A stretch of DNA of 64,000 nucleotides, taken from the NCBI GenBank assembly GCA_942493375.1, contig OW818698.1, positions 5,766,001 through 5,830,000 of the forward strand, in the 5' to 3' direction. The DNA comes from G942493375 sp942493375. GTDB taxonomy: Bacteria > Armatimonadota > UBA5829. Position numbers and translations under genes: made by a program. Below, one piece after another: positions 25,655-35,048 of the stretch; position 1 is the first letter of the stretch; each line of letters starts with the position of its first letter. A model generated the notes under the pieces. It was not told the DNA's origin and made no database searches. It saw nothing but the letters and a program-made list of their open reading frames with translations.

Positions 25655-27067
25655 CTACGGTGCTTCTAATTCAGTTATCTTGGTCTTTGCAATATCTATC
25701 CATTCGGTATCCTTTGGGGATGCTAGTTTAATGAATTGCTTGTAGTCGGCAATTGCTTTGTCCTTGTCACCTCTGGCTGCATAGACCTGAGCGCGACCGT
25801 AGTATGGATATGCGTCCTTGGGATTGAGCTCGATAGTCTTGTTGAAGTCTAGCATAGCTTTACCGGTCTCACCTACAGCAAAATATGCGCCGCCACGGTT
25901 ATTGTAGGCGTTTGCATTATCAGGTTTGAGTTCAATTGCTTTCGTGTAGTCCCTGATGGCGTCTTCGTTGTCATTTTTAGCTGTATATGAAACGCCGCGG
26001 TTATAGTAGGCATCTACATAGTTAGGATTGATCTCAATTGTCTTTCCATAATCTGCAATTGCACTGTCATGGTCACCTTTTCCAGCGTAAGCAATACCTC
26101 TATTGTAGTAAGCTTCTACATAATCCGGACTGAGCTCGATTGCTCTGTTATAGTCAACAATGCTCTTTTCGTATTCACCCTGCATTGAATAGGTAATACC
26201 CCGGTTGTTGTATGTATAGGGCAGATTAGGGTCCAGCTCGATTGCCTTATTGTAATCCGCTATGGCCTTATCGGTTTCATGTTTGCAATCGTATGCATAT
26301 CCACGGTTATTGTAAGCCAGGGCGCAGTCAGGCTGTAGTTTTATAGCCTTGTTATAGTCCAGGATAGCTTTATCATAGCTTCCTGTTTCACGATACGAGT
26401 TCCCACGGTTTATATAGGCATCCGTATAAGTCGAATCGAGTTTGATTGCTTCGGTGTATGCTGGAATTGCCAGTGCAGGTTTGTTTTTGTTCTGAAAGTC
26501 CAATCCCTTTGCAAACCACTGATAGGCTTTGTTGGATTTTGCCGGGGCTTCTTCGATTGCTTTGGTCTCAGCCGCGGTTGCGCTGCTACCGATGGATTCT
26601 ATCAGCTGTCCCACGAGATCAGCCTGCATATCGAACACATCATCCATCTTTCCGACGACTTCAGCTGACTTGCTGGATGTTGCAGTCTCGACTTCCAATA
26701 CTCGCGCATCGACTTTGAGTTTATCTCCGGCTTTCTGATAACTGCCGATAATCACATGCCCAGCCCCCGATAGTTTACCGAGTTTTCTAGCTTTTGCCGG
26801 GTCAGACAATGCACTGTTCTGCAGTTTCAGTTCCTTCATCGCTTGAGATAGCTGAGTTCTCTCGACATACTGAATCCCCGAAACTCTGCAGAGTTTGGTT
26901 GCAATCGTCTCCGCGAATCCCGCACCGATCCAGTCGATCTGGGGGTTCTTCGAGAGATTCACAAACGGCAACACAGCCACCGTTGTCACTTCACTGGCAT
27001 TGACCGTGCAAGCCAATGCCAGCAACACAATGGACATAGTAATGACTACTGCTGATAAAATCCGCAT
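25655..27067 (-). CDS. Secreted CsgG/FlgO-like and TPR repeat protein
   Basis: A 470-residue protein. Residues 1-24 form a signal peptide (VLLALACTVNASE). Residues about 28-150 resemble the CsgG/TolB-N-like domain that begins VAVLPFVNLSKNPQIDWIGAG and includes VIIGSYQK. After a linker, eight consecutive 34-residue tetratricopeptide repeats run from about 178 to 450, each with the form AYxNRGxxYxxxGDxxxAIxDYxKAIELxP. TPR arrays mediate protein-protein contacts, so a periplasmic scaffold is likely. A GGAGG lies 11 bp before ATG 27067. Confidence 0.85.
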   Translation of the reverse strand: MRILSAVVITMSIVLLALACTVNASEVTTVAVLPFVNLSKNPQIDWIGAGFAETIATKLCRVSGIQYVERTQLSQAMKELKLQNSALSDPAKARKLGKLSGAGHVIIGSYQKAGDKLKVDARVLEVETATSSKSAEVVGKMDDVFDMQADLVGQLIESIGSSATAAETKAIEEAPAKSNKAYQWFAKGLDFQNKNKPALAIPAYTEAIKLDSTYTDAYINRGNSYRETGSYDKAILDYNKAIKLQPDCALAYNNRGYAYDCKHETDKAIADYNKAIELDPNLPYTYNNRGITYSMQGEYEKSIVDYNRAIELSPDYVEAYYNRGIAYAGKGDHDSAIADYGKTIEINPNYVDAYYNRGVSYTAKNDNEDAIRDYTKAIELKPDNANAYNNRGGAYFAVGETGKAMLDFNKTIELNPKDAYPYYGRAQVYAARGDKDKAIADYKQFIKLASPKDTEWIDIAKTKITELEAP

Positions 27068-27176
27068 GATGTTATCTGCCTCCAGGGGGGATGCTAGAGA
27101 TTTGTAGCGACATTTAAACGATCATACACCAGAGCGATGTAGAATTCAATTAATGCGGTTTTGGGGTTTTTTGTTT

Positions 27177-27322
27177 CTCACGCAAAGCCGCAAAGACGCT
27201 AAGAAGGGAGAACTGATCTGTCTTTTATTTACTTTGTGGATAAATACCACTAAAAGTAGTGTATCATCACTCATTATTGGAACCTGCGTTTTTTCTTTGC
27301 GCCTTTGCGGCTTTGCGTGAGA
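27177..27322. repeat. Inverted pair of 8-bp tandem repeats (CGCAAAG family), second copy
   Basis: TCTCACGCAAAGCCGCAAAG continues to ACGCTAAGAAGGGA, and the right arm is TCTTTGCGCCTTTGCGGCTT then TGCGTGAGA. About 90 bp of unrelated sequence separates the arms. Left and right arms match those at 21101-21242. Confidence 0.85.
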
Positions 27323-27347
27323 ATTTATCCCTTTCCGAAACTGTGAA

Positions 27348-28016
27348 CTAAGGGGTCACAGTCGCCCAGACGAACTCGATTTTGTCGAATCCCAGGCTTT
27401 GGAGCAGGTTGCGGAGGTTGGTCTCGGCATTAGCTTTAGCTGTAGTCATTACTTCACCTGTTGAAGCTGCCTCGCGTGCGTTGGACTGGGCCTGTAGTCT
27501 TGCCTGACGCTCCAGGTCTTTGTCCGGGTGGAACATCAACCAGCCTTGCTCACGGTTATAGACATGTGAATTGTCATCATCTATCCGGACGGTGAACAGC
27601 TCAGGCTGAGGGAGGGTTATAGTTACTGAATTCGATGCTACATGGACATCTGAAGTGGACATTCGGCTGAGGTCTACTCCTGCAACGACTTCGGTCTGCA
27701 CCATCATCTGCAAATCGTCCTTTGCCAGGAAGTCCGGGAATATAGTGGAATTGGACTTGGCTTCGACTATCTGTCTGCTGACCTGCCTGGCAGTCTCCAT
27801 CCGGTTCAGGGCTTGCAGCCTTTCAACTATCACTGGTGCTGGTGTTGTGACGACCGTAATCCGCTTGCCCAGGTTTTGAAATACACGATGCGCCATCTGC
27901 AAGAATCCAGGCCCCAGCGAGGAGCTCATAACCAGGAACGCAAGTATACCACCTACAACAACCGCAACCGGCACTTTCAGGTGTTTTGTCAGATAGGAGA
28001 GAATAGTCTGCTTCAT
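27348..28016 (-). CDS. DUF4230-family membrane-anchored protein
   Basis: A 222-residue protein with a single N-terminal transmembrane helix (VPVAVVVGGILAFLVMSSSL) and an extracytoplasmic DUF4230-type domain. The domain includes VVAGVDLSRM, VTITLPQPELFTVRIDDDNS and a C-terminal Arg/Gln-rich helix with NLRNLLQSLGFDKIEF. The function of DUF4230 proteins is not established. The ribosome binding site GAGGTAT precedes ATG 28016. It lies upstream of the TPR gene on the same strand, separated by a repeat. Confidence 0.8.
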   Translation of the reverse strand: MKQTILSYLTKHLKVPVAVVVGGILAFLVMSSSLGPGFLQMAHRVFQNLGKRITVVTTPAPVIVERLQALNRMETARQVSRQIVEAKSNSTIFPDFLAKDDLQMMVQTEVVAGVDLSRMSTSDVHVASNSVTITLPQPELFTVRIDDDNSHVYNREQGWLMFHPDKDLERQARLQAQSNAREAASTGEVMTTAKANAETNLRNLLQSLGFDKIEFVWATVTP

Positions 28017-28129
28017 ATTTATACCTCACTGGCCCATTCCATTGTACGCCCGGACATGGGGCAGGGTCAAACACGTAAGAGTGTTATCTGCCTATTACAC
28101 AAAGGCTAATTACCGAGTGTGAAGAGAAT

Positions 28130-28164
28130 CAATCCCCCTAACCCCCTCCTCCAAGGGGGAATTG
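28130..28164. repeat. C-rich/G-rich hairpin (CCCCCTAACCCCC family)
   Basis: CAATCCCCCTAACCCCCTCC is followed by TCCAAGGGGGAATTG, giving a short stem between the divergent DUF4230 and 640-residue genes. Related elements are at 57444-57480 and 62248-62284. Confidence 0.7.
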
Positions 28165-28305
28165 CATGGTATCGATCTGCAAGATTGATTATTATGCAAA
28201 GCCATAGCCATCTATATATCAGAGACGTTAGCAATGTATGTATATGAAGGTAAATGTAAAGCAGTGTCTAATCTGATTATCATTAATATTAATAAGGTGA
28301 AGAGA

Positions 28306-30225
28306 ATGAAGTCCTGTATAGCTGCAATATTAACTGCGTTGGTGTGTGGTTGTCTAGCGACGAGTTCCTGGGGACAGAACTGGGGTGATGGGTTTGATAA
28401 ATCCAAATCTGTCTCAGACCAGTGGATCAATACCGGGGGTATGAAGATAGATGAAACCGGTGGGTTCAAGCAGTCCGGAGCATTAACTGGAGCTGCGGAC
28501 GGACACCGGTATGGGACAATTTGGAGGAAGACGCCTAACAGTAAGTCCATAGAAATGACAGCCCGGATCAAGGTTGGTTTAGCTGGAGAATGGACCGGAG
28601 CTGTTATAGGTTTTAGTATAGGAATACAGGGTGATGTCGGAAACCCTCTGGCACCGGTGTATTCACCTAATGCTGCACCGGCTGGCAATTATCTCGGGAT
28701 CAGGAAAGTTGAGCCTCGGGGCGATGAGAAGGCATATGCGCAATTGCAGCTGGCTTATGTAGATCCTTACTGCGGTCAGACATTGCCATACCGGCTTGGG
28801 AAACTCGATTTGAACACCTGGTATGAAGTCAAATTGCAGACTTGGCAGAGTGACGGGGCTTATCTGGCAACAGCATATTACAGGCGTGAGGGTGAGATGA
28901 AGTGGACTGATGCCGGGGACAACTGGCCTGGCAAGCGGCACGTAGTTGCATATGAAAGCTTCGAACCGGTGTATGCGGTGGCGATGGTATCTCCGGGCGC
29001 TTTTGTAGATGATGTGAATGTGAAATCTATTCCTGCACCTGTGCAGAAGCACTTGTCACCTGCACGGAACGTGAACAAGTATCCGTTTACAATCATATCG
29101 CTGAGCTGGAGTTCTCCGGATACTAAGTTCATGCAGGTCAACCTGGCGAATATGGAGAAGACTCCGCTGGACGGTTGGGCGACCTATGCAGCTTATCCTC
29201 GGTTGCCTCAGGGTAGGGCGCTTTATGGTTGGGGGACCGGGGATCTGGGCTGGCAGGTGTTTCAGAATATTAGAGCAACCCGCGACCAGATTCAGCCTGC
29301 AATAGACGATCTGAAGTCGATCAGCCAGAGCCGTTTCCGCAGCAACTATATAGCCAATGTCTCTTACCTGACGACTCCAACGATGGACTGGTTCGATGAT
29401 GCCTGGTGGGCAAATATTGCAGAGAATGCAAAATTGCAGGGAGCCCTGGCGAAAGAGGGTGGTTGCGAGGGGATATTATTCGACCCTGAGATGTACGGAT
29501 GCTCATTCTGGGGCTGGCCATCGCTCAGCAAAGAGCTGATATACAAAGGTAAGACTTATAAACAGGTGCAAGCCAAGGTCAGGCAGAGGGGCAGGGAATA
29601 CATCCGTGCTATCAATTCAGAGTATCCAGGGATCTGCATAATCTCTATTCATGCCTGGGATACAGCACTGCGCTACGAAGACCCTCGATCCACCAAAGCA
29701 ACTCTGCAGGATAAATACTACGGTTTGCTGCCTGCTTTCCTGGATGGAATGCTTGAAGGGTCAGATGACAAAACGGTCATTATCGACGGGTGTGAGGCTA
29801 CCTACTGGGTAGATGCTTTCCCGGATTTTGTTGAAAGAGCCCAGGCTGTGCGGACTGAGTGCATTAAACTGAGCGAAGTGCCTGCACTGTTCAAAAAGAA
29901 GGTAAGGATAGGGTTTGCGATATATCTAGACGTCGACTGGCGCGGAATACCCTGGAACTCCGATGTTCCTAAAGTCAACCACTGGACTCCGGAGAGGCTT
30001 GCACAGGTTGTAGGGAATGCACTGGCAGCTGGTGATGGAATAGTCTGGATATACAGCGAGACAGCCACCTGGCACTTCAACTCCCCACAGCAGACCATGG
30101 CTCCATATGTTAGAGACGTAGGCTGGCACGGTGCCGCGGTAAAATATGTACAAGACGGATACCGTGAAGCCCTGGACAAAGCCCGCAAACGCGCTACAGA
30201 ACTACGGACCAAATACGGTAGGTAG
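28306..30225 (+). CDS. Secreted glycosidase-like protein (beta-sandwich plus TIM-barrel-like domain)
   Basis: A 639-residue secreted protein. ATG 28306 with AAGGTGA upstream is preferred; the peptide MKSCIAAILTALVCGCLATS is a signal sequence, possibly lipoprotein-like around CGC. Residues about 25-230 look like a concanavalin/LamG-type beta-sandwich (SIEMTARIKVGLAGEWTGAV). The C-terminal half has barrel-like strands with acidic residues (GCEGILFDPEMYG, VIIDGCEATYWVDAFPDF, VRIGFAIYLDVDWRG) suggestive of a glycoside hydrolase. I cannot name the family. It lies next to three further secreted TIM-barrel-like proteins. Confidence 0.7.
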   Translation: MKSCIAAILTALVCGCLATSSWGQNWGDGFDKSKSVSDQWINTGGMKIDETGGFKQSGALTGAADGHRYGTIWRKTPNSKSIEMTARIKVGLAGEWTGAVIGFSIGIQGDVGNPLAPVYSPNAAPAGNYLGIRKVEPRGDEKAYAQLQLAYVDPYCGQTLPYRLGKLDLNTWYEVKLQTWQSDGAYLATAYYRREGEMKWTDAGDNWPGKRHVVAYESFEPVYAVAMVSPGAFVDDVNVKSIPAPVQKHLSPARNVNKYPFTIISLSWSSPDTKFMQVNLANMEKTPLDGWATYAAYPRLPQGRALYGWGTGDLGWQVFQNIRATRDQIQPAIDDLKSISQSRFRSNYIANVSYLTTPTMDWFDDAWWANIAENAKLQGALAKEGGCEGILFDPEMYGCSFWGWPSLSKELIYKGKTYKQVQAKVRQRGREYIRAINSEYPGICIISIHAWDTALRYEDPRSTKATLQDKYYGLLPAFLDGMLEGSDDKTVIIDGCEATYWVDAFPDFVERAQAVRTECIKLSEVPALFKKKVRIGFAIYLDVDWRGIPWNSDVPKVNHWTPERLAQVVGNALAAGDGIVWIYSETATWHFNSPQQTMAPYVRDVGWHGAAVKYVQDGYREALDKARKRATELRTKYGR

Positions 30226-30236
30226 CTTTATCTTTT

Positions 30237-30410
30237 TTAACCACGGAATACACGGAATACACGGAATACACGGAAAAGAAGGGGATATATTTGTGCTGGT
30301 TATTAGCTATGGCCGGAACAATAAACAGATAAGGCTCAGAAAACAATATGGATAATTCAAAGCTGATTCTTAATTCCCTTTCCGTGTATTCCGTGTATTC
30401 CGTGGTTAAA
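30237..30410. repeat. Inverted pair of 9-bp tandem repeats (CACGGAATA family)
   Basis: The left arm has four units of CACGGAATA beginning at 30242 and ends AAAAGAAGGGG. The right arm (30373-30410) reads TTCCCTTTCCGTGTATTCCG and repeats the complement. About 90 bp of unrelated DNA lies between. The left repeat translates as His-Gly-Ile repeats in one frame, but this is an artefact. A second copy is at 51501-51661. Confidence 0.85.
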
Positions 30411-30506
30411 TAAAGAGGTAATCAGGCTTCATTTGTCGAAATAGGAGCGTAGTTGTCTGTTCCGCGATGGATGCGGTTTGTGATACCGATGGAGGTAACA
30501 ATTAAC

Positions 30507-31733
30507 GTGAAAAAGGTTCTATTATTAACACTACTGACTCTTTCTCTGGCTATTCTGGCTTCTCAGGTAACTGCTGCAGAAGTAAAGAATCCCCGGTTTG
30601 TGCAGGACCGGTTTGCTATAGGGTTCTGGGTTGATCCCCCTGCAGATCAGATCACTAATGCCCGCTATAAAGAAATCGCAGAGGCTAATTTTAACTTTGT
30701 GCTTGGACCTTTTGGCCCTAAGAACGAAAAAGACGTTGCAAAGCAGCTTGCTCTCTGTAAGAAATTTGGAATGAAAGCAATCGTAACCGGAGATTTTAGA
30801 AATCCAACCAAACTGCCGGAACATCCTGCTTGCTGGGGTTATCATCTTGTAGATGAACCGACTGCAGGAGCAATTCCTGAAATAAGGAAATGGGTAGATG
30901 GCATCCGCCAAAACCGCCCAGGCAAGCTTGCATATTTCAACTTACTGCCTGACTATGCACCATTGTCTGTATATGGAACCCCTTCATATGATGAGTATGT
31001 TGGAAAATTTGCCAGAGAGACAAGATGCGATGTGTTATGTATGGACTACTATCCGTGGTTGAGTCCGACTGCTGATGGCAGAGATGGATACTGCGGCAAC
31101 CTTGCAGTTATGCGCAAACATGCTCTGGCTAATAATATCCCCTGGTGGAACTTCTTCAATATTATGCCGTTCGGACCTCATTACGACCCCACGGAATCCC
31201 ACGTCCGCTGGCAGATTTATTCATCCCTGGCATATGGAGCAAAGGGTGTTTTGTATTTCTGTTACTGGACACCAGTCAGCCCGGAATTCCCGAAGGGTGG
31301 GGCGATTATTACAGCTGAAGGCAAGCGTACCAGGCACTATGATCAGGCCAAACGCATCAACGCCTGTCTGAAAAATCTTGGTCCTACTCTGATGAAGCTG
31401 ACCAGCACTGATGTGATCCGTATCAAACCAACTGATGATGCTGCCAAGCTGCTTGCAGGAACTCCAATCAAAAATATCACCGGTGGTGGAGATTATTTGA
31501 TAGGTGTATTCAAGCACGAGGACGGACGCCGTGTTGTGCTGCTGAATAACTACGACCACAACTACACAACATGGCCGACAGTTGAGTTCAATGTCCCTGA
31601 TGCCAAAGTAACTGAAGTTGATCAGTTAGACGGGAAACAAAAGCCGGCAAGGGACGATTCCCCAATAATGCCCGGCCTGCAGTTAGGTCTGGACAGCGGA
31701 GAAGGAAGACTGTTCCTGCTGCCTGCAAACTAG
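30507..31733 (+). CDS. Secreted TIM-barrel glycosidase-like protein with DEP motif
   Basis: A 408-residue secreted protein starting at GTG 30507, 10 bp after GGAGGT. The signal peptide KKVLLLTLLTLSLAILASQV ends near TAAEV. The body has the alternating strands of a TIM barrel: FAIGFWVDPPADQI, FNFVLGPFG, MKAIVTGDF, WGYHLVDEPT, VLCMDYYPW and WWNFFNIMPFG. The Glu of VDEPT and Asp/Tyr of MDYYPW sit where clan A glycosidases carry acid/base and substrate contacts, an inference only. The C-terminus is a small beta domain. No CAZy family is assigned by eye. It shares the DEP signature with its two larger neighbours downstream. Confidence 0.7.
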   Translation: MKKVLLLTLLTLSLAILASQVTAAEVKNPRFVQDRFAIGFWVDPPADQITNARYKEIAEANFNFVLGPFGPKNEKDVAKQLALCKKFGMKAIVTGDFRNPTKLPEHPACWGYHLVDEPTAGAIPEIRKWVDGIRQNRPGKLAYFNLLPDYAPLSVYGTPSYDEYVGKFARETRCDVLCMDYYPWLSPTADGRDGYCGNLAVMRKHALANNIPWWNFFNIMPFGPHYDPTESHVRWQIYSSLAYGAKGVLYFCYWTPVSPEFPKGGAIITAEGKRTRHYDQAKRINACLKNLGPTLMKLTSTDVIRIKPTDDAAKLLAGTPIKNITGGGDYLIGVFKHEDGRRVVLLNNYDHNYTTWPTVEFNVPDAKVTEVDQLDGKQKPARDDSPIMPGLQLGLDSGEGRLFLLPAN

Positions 31734-31754
31734 CTTTGATGACTTGGAAGGATA

Positions 31755-31976
31755 TAATTATCCGCAGATTTCGCAGATTTACGCAGATTTTTCAGAAAAG
31801 AAAACTGTAAAATGGCTTAACACGCAACATTCAGAACATGTCACATCCGTCATACTTGGAAAATTGATCTGTGGATATAAATAAGATGCGTTCATCCTGC
31901 CTGGAATATCAGAGTTAATGCACCTATTTTATTTTCCCAGAAAATCTGCGTAAATCTGCGAAATCTGCGGATAATT
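31755..31976. repeat. Inverted pair of CGCAGATTT short-period repeats
   Basis: The left arm ATAATTATCCGCAGATTTCG continues with two more CGCAGATT units; the right arm AAATCTGCGTAAATCTGCGA ends AAATCTGCGGATAATT. Arms of about 38 bp are separated by about 150 bp. A lone arm is at 3113-3137. This element fills most of the 387-bp gap 31734-32120; no gene is seen there. Confidence 0.85.
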
Positions 31977-32051
31977 GTTTTTTGATATGTTCGTTCTGGG
32001 CATTGATATCCAGGGTTGATTGGGATTTGGAAACATATATAGTATTAGATA

Positions 32052-32082
32052 GAGGACGCAGAGAATATTGCTCTGCGTCCTC
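32052..32082 (+). promoter_or_regulatory. Perfect 12-bp hairpin upstream of the 971-residue protein gene
   Basis: GAGGACGCAGAG (32052-32063) pairs with CTCTGCGTCCTC (32071-32082) across the loop AATATTG. It ends 38 bp before the start codon, so it may be a leader hairpin or attenuator, or another dispersed palindrome. No T-run follows. Confidence 0.5.
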
Positions 32083-32120
32083 CGCATATTTCGTGGATGC
32101 TATTTGTGGGGGTGTTGGAT

Positions 32121-35036
32121 ATGTTACGTTTTCGATATTCTCTGGTGTTCGTTTGCTTGCTTCTGTCTGCTCTAGTTGTCTCAGGATATTCTGCTGAGAG
32201 TGAGAAAAAGCTGTTCTCTGTGGATATTCTTGAACCGGTTTATCGTCAGAATATCTACGCCACTCAGAAAACTCCCGCGATTGTATTCGCAATAAAACCG
32301 GCAAATGGACAGACTGCTGCTTCCGCTGCGTATGCGCTTTTAGGTGATGATGGTAAACAGATACGCGGAGGGAAAGCTGCTGGAAAAGCACTCTTCAGTG
32401 CCCAGAAGATAGAAATAAACAAACTCCCGGTTGGAAAATATACTCTCCATGTAAAGATTCTTGATAAATCCGGGGATACGATTGACACCCTGAATACCCC
32501 AATCAATAAACTAGCGAAAGCTCCTGGCACCGAAGTCCGTGTCGATGAGAAGCATAATATTCTGGTCAACGGTAAGCCTAAGCTGTTTATCGGATGGTAT
32601 GGTGACACTCCTACTGAAGACCCACGCAATGATGTTGTTGCCCTGCAGAATATAAATACTCCCAAGGTAATAGAAGACTTGAAAATAGACCAGTGCAGGG
32701 AAGTCTGGGAGAAATACGGCATCTACACTGTTATCAGTATTGAATGCGGGAATTTGCTATATACTTTCAGTCTTTGGAAGACACCCGGACATCCTGTGCC
32801 CTCGGAGAATACCCGCCTGCTTGCACCAAGTAATGAAGCTGCAGGATTCCTCAAGCAGATTGTAGATAAAGTGAGTGGGGAATCATGGTTCCTTGGATAC
32901 TATTTGTCGGATGAACCAGAGATCAACAACGTCAAGCCTGAATATCTGGAATCTGTCCACAAACTGATGCAGGAACTTGATCCTTACCATCCTGTGATCA
33001 TTACAAACGATACAATCGATGGTATCTCAACCCACGGCTACAAGGCCTGTGATATCCTGAACCCTGATCCCTATAACACGAATTGGGACTTTGTTCCGAG
33101 CTTTCTGAGGAAAGTGCTGAGTGTGGCGCCTCGTGGGAAAGGTATAATGACAACCCTCTGGCATTCATCCAGTCAGACTCACTTTATCAGGGACTGGGGG
33201 ACTGAACCTGCATACTCATATAGAGTAATGCGCAGCCAGTATCTGGCGAGTGCAGCTATGGGGAGCCGTGGGTTCACTGCATACACGAGTGCATTCTATA
33301 TGTCGGAACCTATTCTTCGTTACGGTTTGCCACCTATCTGGAGGGAACTCAGATTTCTAGAGAAAGCATTGGCTAATACGCAGACACCTCCGATAGTAAA
33401 ATCTGATAAGGAAATGATCTCTTGGATTGGGCTAGCTAATGGCAAGCCATATTTTATCATTGCGAATACCAAGCCAGGAGCGCGAACGGTGCGCATCAGC
33501 CACCCATTATTGAAGAAAGTGAAAAGCCTGGATGTTGTCTCGGAAGCACGAAGCCTTAAAGTAAATGCTGGAGCATTCTCCGACCGATTTGCTGAAGGTG
33601 ATGTGCATGTGTATACGACAGATACTGCTGGTCGGAAACTGATAACAACTTCACAAGCAGAAAAGGATATTGCTGCACAGGAAGCTGTCTGTCGGAAACC
33701 GGGCAATGTGCTTCAAGTTGACACAGGTGTACGGGCAAGGGCTATGGCTGGGTTCTATGCTCCCTGGTTTGATCAATATTATTACTACGCTATCAACGGT
33801 ATCACTGATGACTTGGGCTGGTTCCTATCGCATTCCGGCGGTAAACCATCTTCGCTTGAACTGACACTTCCACAGGTGAAAAATATCTCTCGGGTGGTTA
33901 TGTATACTCCTAACGTAGCTGATTATGACATCCAGTTTTTTTCTCCTGATGGAACTATGCAAATAGCAGAAATTCGTGGGAATAAGGCTGATATCGCAGA
34001 AACCAATTTTCAACCCGCAATCCCAACCTTGAAGTTAAAGGTGACTGTGAGAGGAACTCGACCAGATAGTAAATTGCAAGCTATCGTCCGTGAGTTGGAA
34101 GCATATGAGACCCCGGGAAGAGGTTCCGTTACGGACGTAAGAACTCTTCCCAACACTTCACAGCAACCGACCTATATTGTACCTGCGGCGGAGAAAGCGG
34201 AACCACTGTCTTTATGGCGTGAAAACTTTACCAACTTCGCAACTACCGAGAAGTTTAATTATGATGGAAAAGACGATAAGTGGTTAGTAAATCCTGAGAA
34301 AATGAGAGCGAAACCTATAGCCGGAGGACTTGAGCTGACATGTGTTGATCCTGCAGGTGTCTCGACAATAGCGCATATCTTCCCATATGACAACCAATAT
34401 CGATATCTACAGGTGAAAATCGACGATATCGAGGGAGAGGGTTACCTGTGGGCTCATCTAAATTTCAGCAACCCCGGAGGTAAACCTGGATTCCGAACAG
34501 CATTGCATACCAAACGACCTGGAATCTACACCGTGGACACCTGGTATGTCAACGACGGTTACAGGCAGGGGACGAATAAAGATGCGTATATGACTATTCA
34601 GGCTGCAGGTTCATCCAAACAGGCTGATGGAAGCGTAACACCGGGGCCGGTGTTTACTTATGAATATATACAGTTAATGAGGCGGCCAGTTAATGGTCTG
34701 GTTGTCACAAAACCTGATGGTTCACCGCTGCCCGATACCCTTAAAGAAAACGACCAGATAATGTATCGTGTTTTGTTGGAAAAGCCTGCTCTGGATGTCA
34801 CAGTGGAGGCACTCTCCAATCATACTTATACGCTGCTCCCGATAGGTTCTGATCCGGATGTGCAGCTCTATAAAGCAGGGGCAAAGGACGGGCGAGAGTG
34901 GGCAGCAGTTGCAACCCTGGGTCCCGGCACCGGCAAATACGACGGCCGCAAAGGCTACCCGATCTGCTTCCGTGCACTAATAGTAGGCGGCACCATAAAA
35001 CAAACCGCAACCACAATGGACCTGGCTTTTGAGTGA
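32121..35036 (+). CDS. Large secreted multidomain carbohydrate-active-like protein
   Basis: A 971-residue secreted protein. ATG 32121, preceded by GGGGGTG, is preferred to ATG 32097, because it starts a clean signal peptide (YSLVFVCLLLSALVVSGYSA). Residues about 25-140 are a beta-sandwich. A TIM-barrel-like domain follows with LFIGWYGDTP, TVISIECGN, FLGYYLSDEPEIN, CDILNPDPYN and MTTLWHSSS. About 400 residues of beta-rich domains with discoidin-like or sugar-binding character complete the protein. The SDEPE segment parallels VDEPT and MDEPD in neighbouring proteins. The likely role is binding and hydrolysis of an extracellular glycan, but the family is not recognised. Confidence 0.7.
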   Translation: MLRFRYSLVFVCLLLSALVVSGYSAESEKKLFSVDILEPVYRQNIYATQKTPAIVFAIKPANGQTAASAAYALLGDDGKQIRGGKAAGKALFSAQKIEINKLPVGKYTLHVKILDKSGDTIDTLNTPINKLAKAPGTEVRVDEKHNILVNGKPKLFIGWYGDTPTEDPRNDVVALQNINTPKVIEDLKIDQCREVWEKYGIYTVISIECGNLLYTFSLWKTPGHPVPSENTRLLAPSNEAAGFLKQIVDKVSGESWFLGYYLSDEPEINNVKPEYLESVHKLMQELDPYHPVIITNDTIDGISTHGYKACDILNPDPYNTNWDFVPSFLRKVLSVAPRGKGIMTTLWHSSSQTHFIRDWGTEPAYSYRVMRSQYLASAAMGSRGFTAYTSAFYMSEPILRYGLPPIWRELRFLEKALANTQTPPIVKSDKEMISWIGLANGKPYFIIANTKPGARTVRISHPLLKKVKSLDVVSEARSLKVNAGAFSDRFAEGDVHVYTTDTAGRKLITTSQAEKDIAAQEAVCRKPGNVLQVDTGVRARAMAGFYAPWFDQYYYYAINGITDDLGWFLSHSGGKPSSLELTLPQVKNISRVVMYTPNVADYDIQFFSPDGTMQIAEIRGNKADIAETNFQPAIPTLKLKVTVRGTRPDSKLQAIVRELEAYETPGRGSVTDVRTLPNTSQQPTYIVPAAEKAEPLSLWRENFTNFATTEKFNYDGKDDKWLVNPEKMRAKPIAGGLELTCVDPAGVSTIAHIFPYDNQYRYLQVKIDDIEGEGYLWAHLNFSNPGGKPGFRTALHTKRPGIYTVDTWYVNDGYRQGTNKDAYMTIQAAGSSKQADGSVTPGPVFTYEYIQLMRRPVNGLVVTKPDGSPLPDTLKENDQIMYRVLLEKPALDVTVEALSNHTYTLLPIGSDPDVQLYKAGAKDGREWAAVATLGPGTGKYDGRKGYPICFRALIVGGTIKQTATTMDLAFE

Positions 35037-35048
35037 TTGGTCGTTTTT

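Noticed and set aside
30146..30355. Open frame encoding His-Gly-Ile repeats
   Set aside because: The repeats come from the CACGGAATA tandem DNA repeat; the frame overlaps the end of a real gene and has no start signal.
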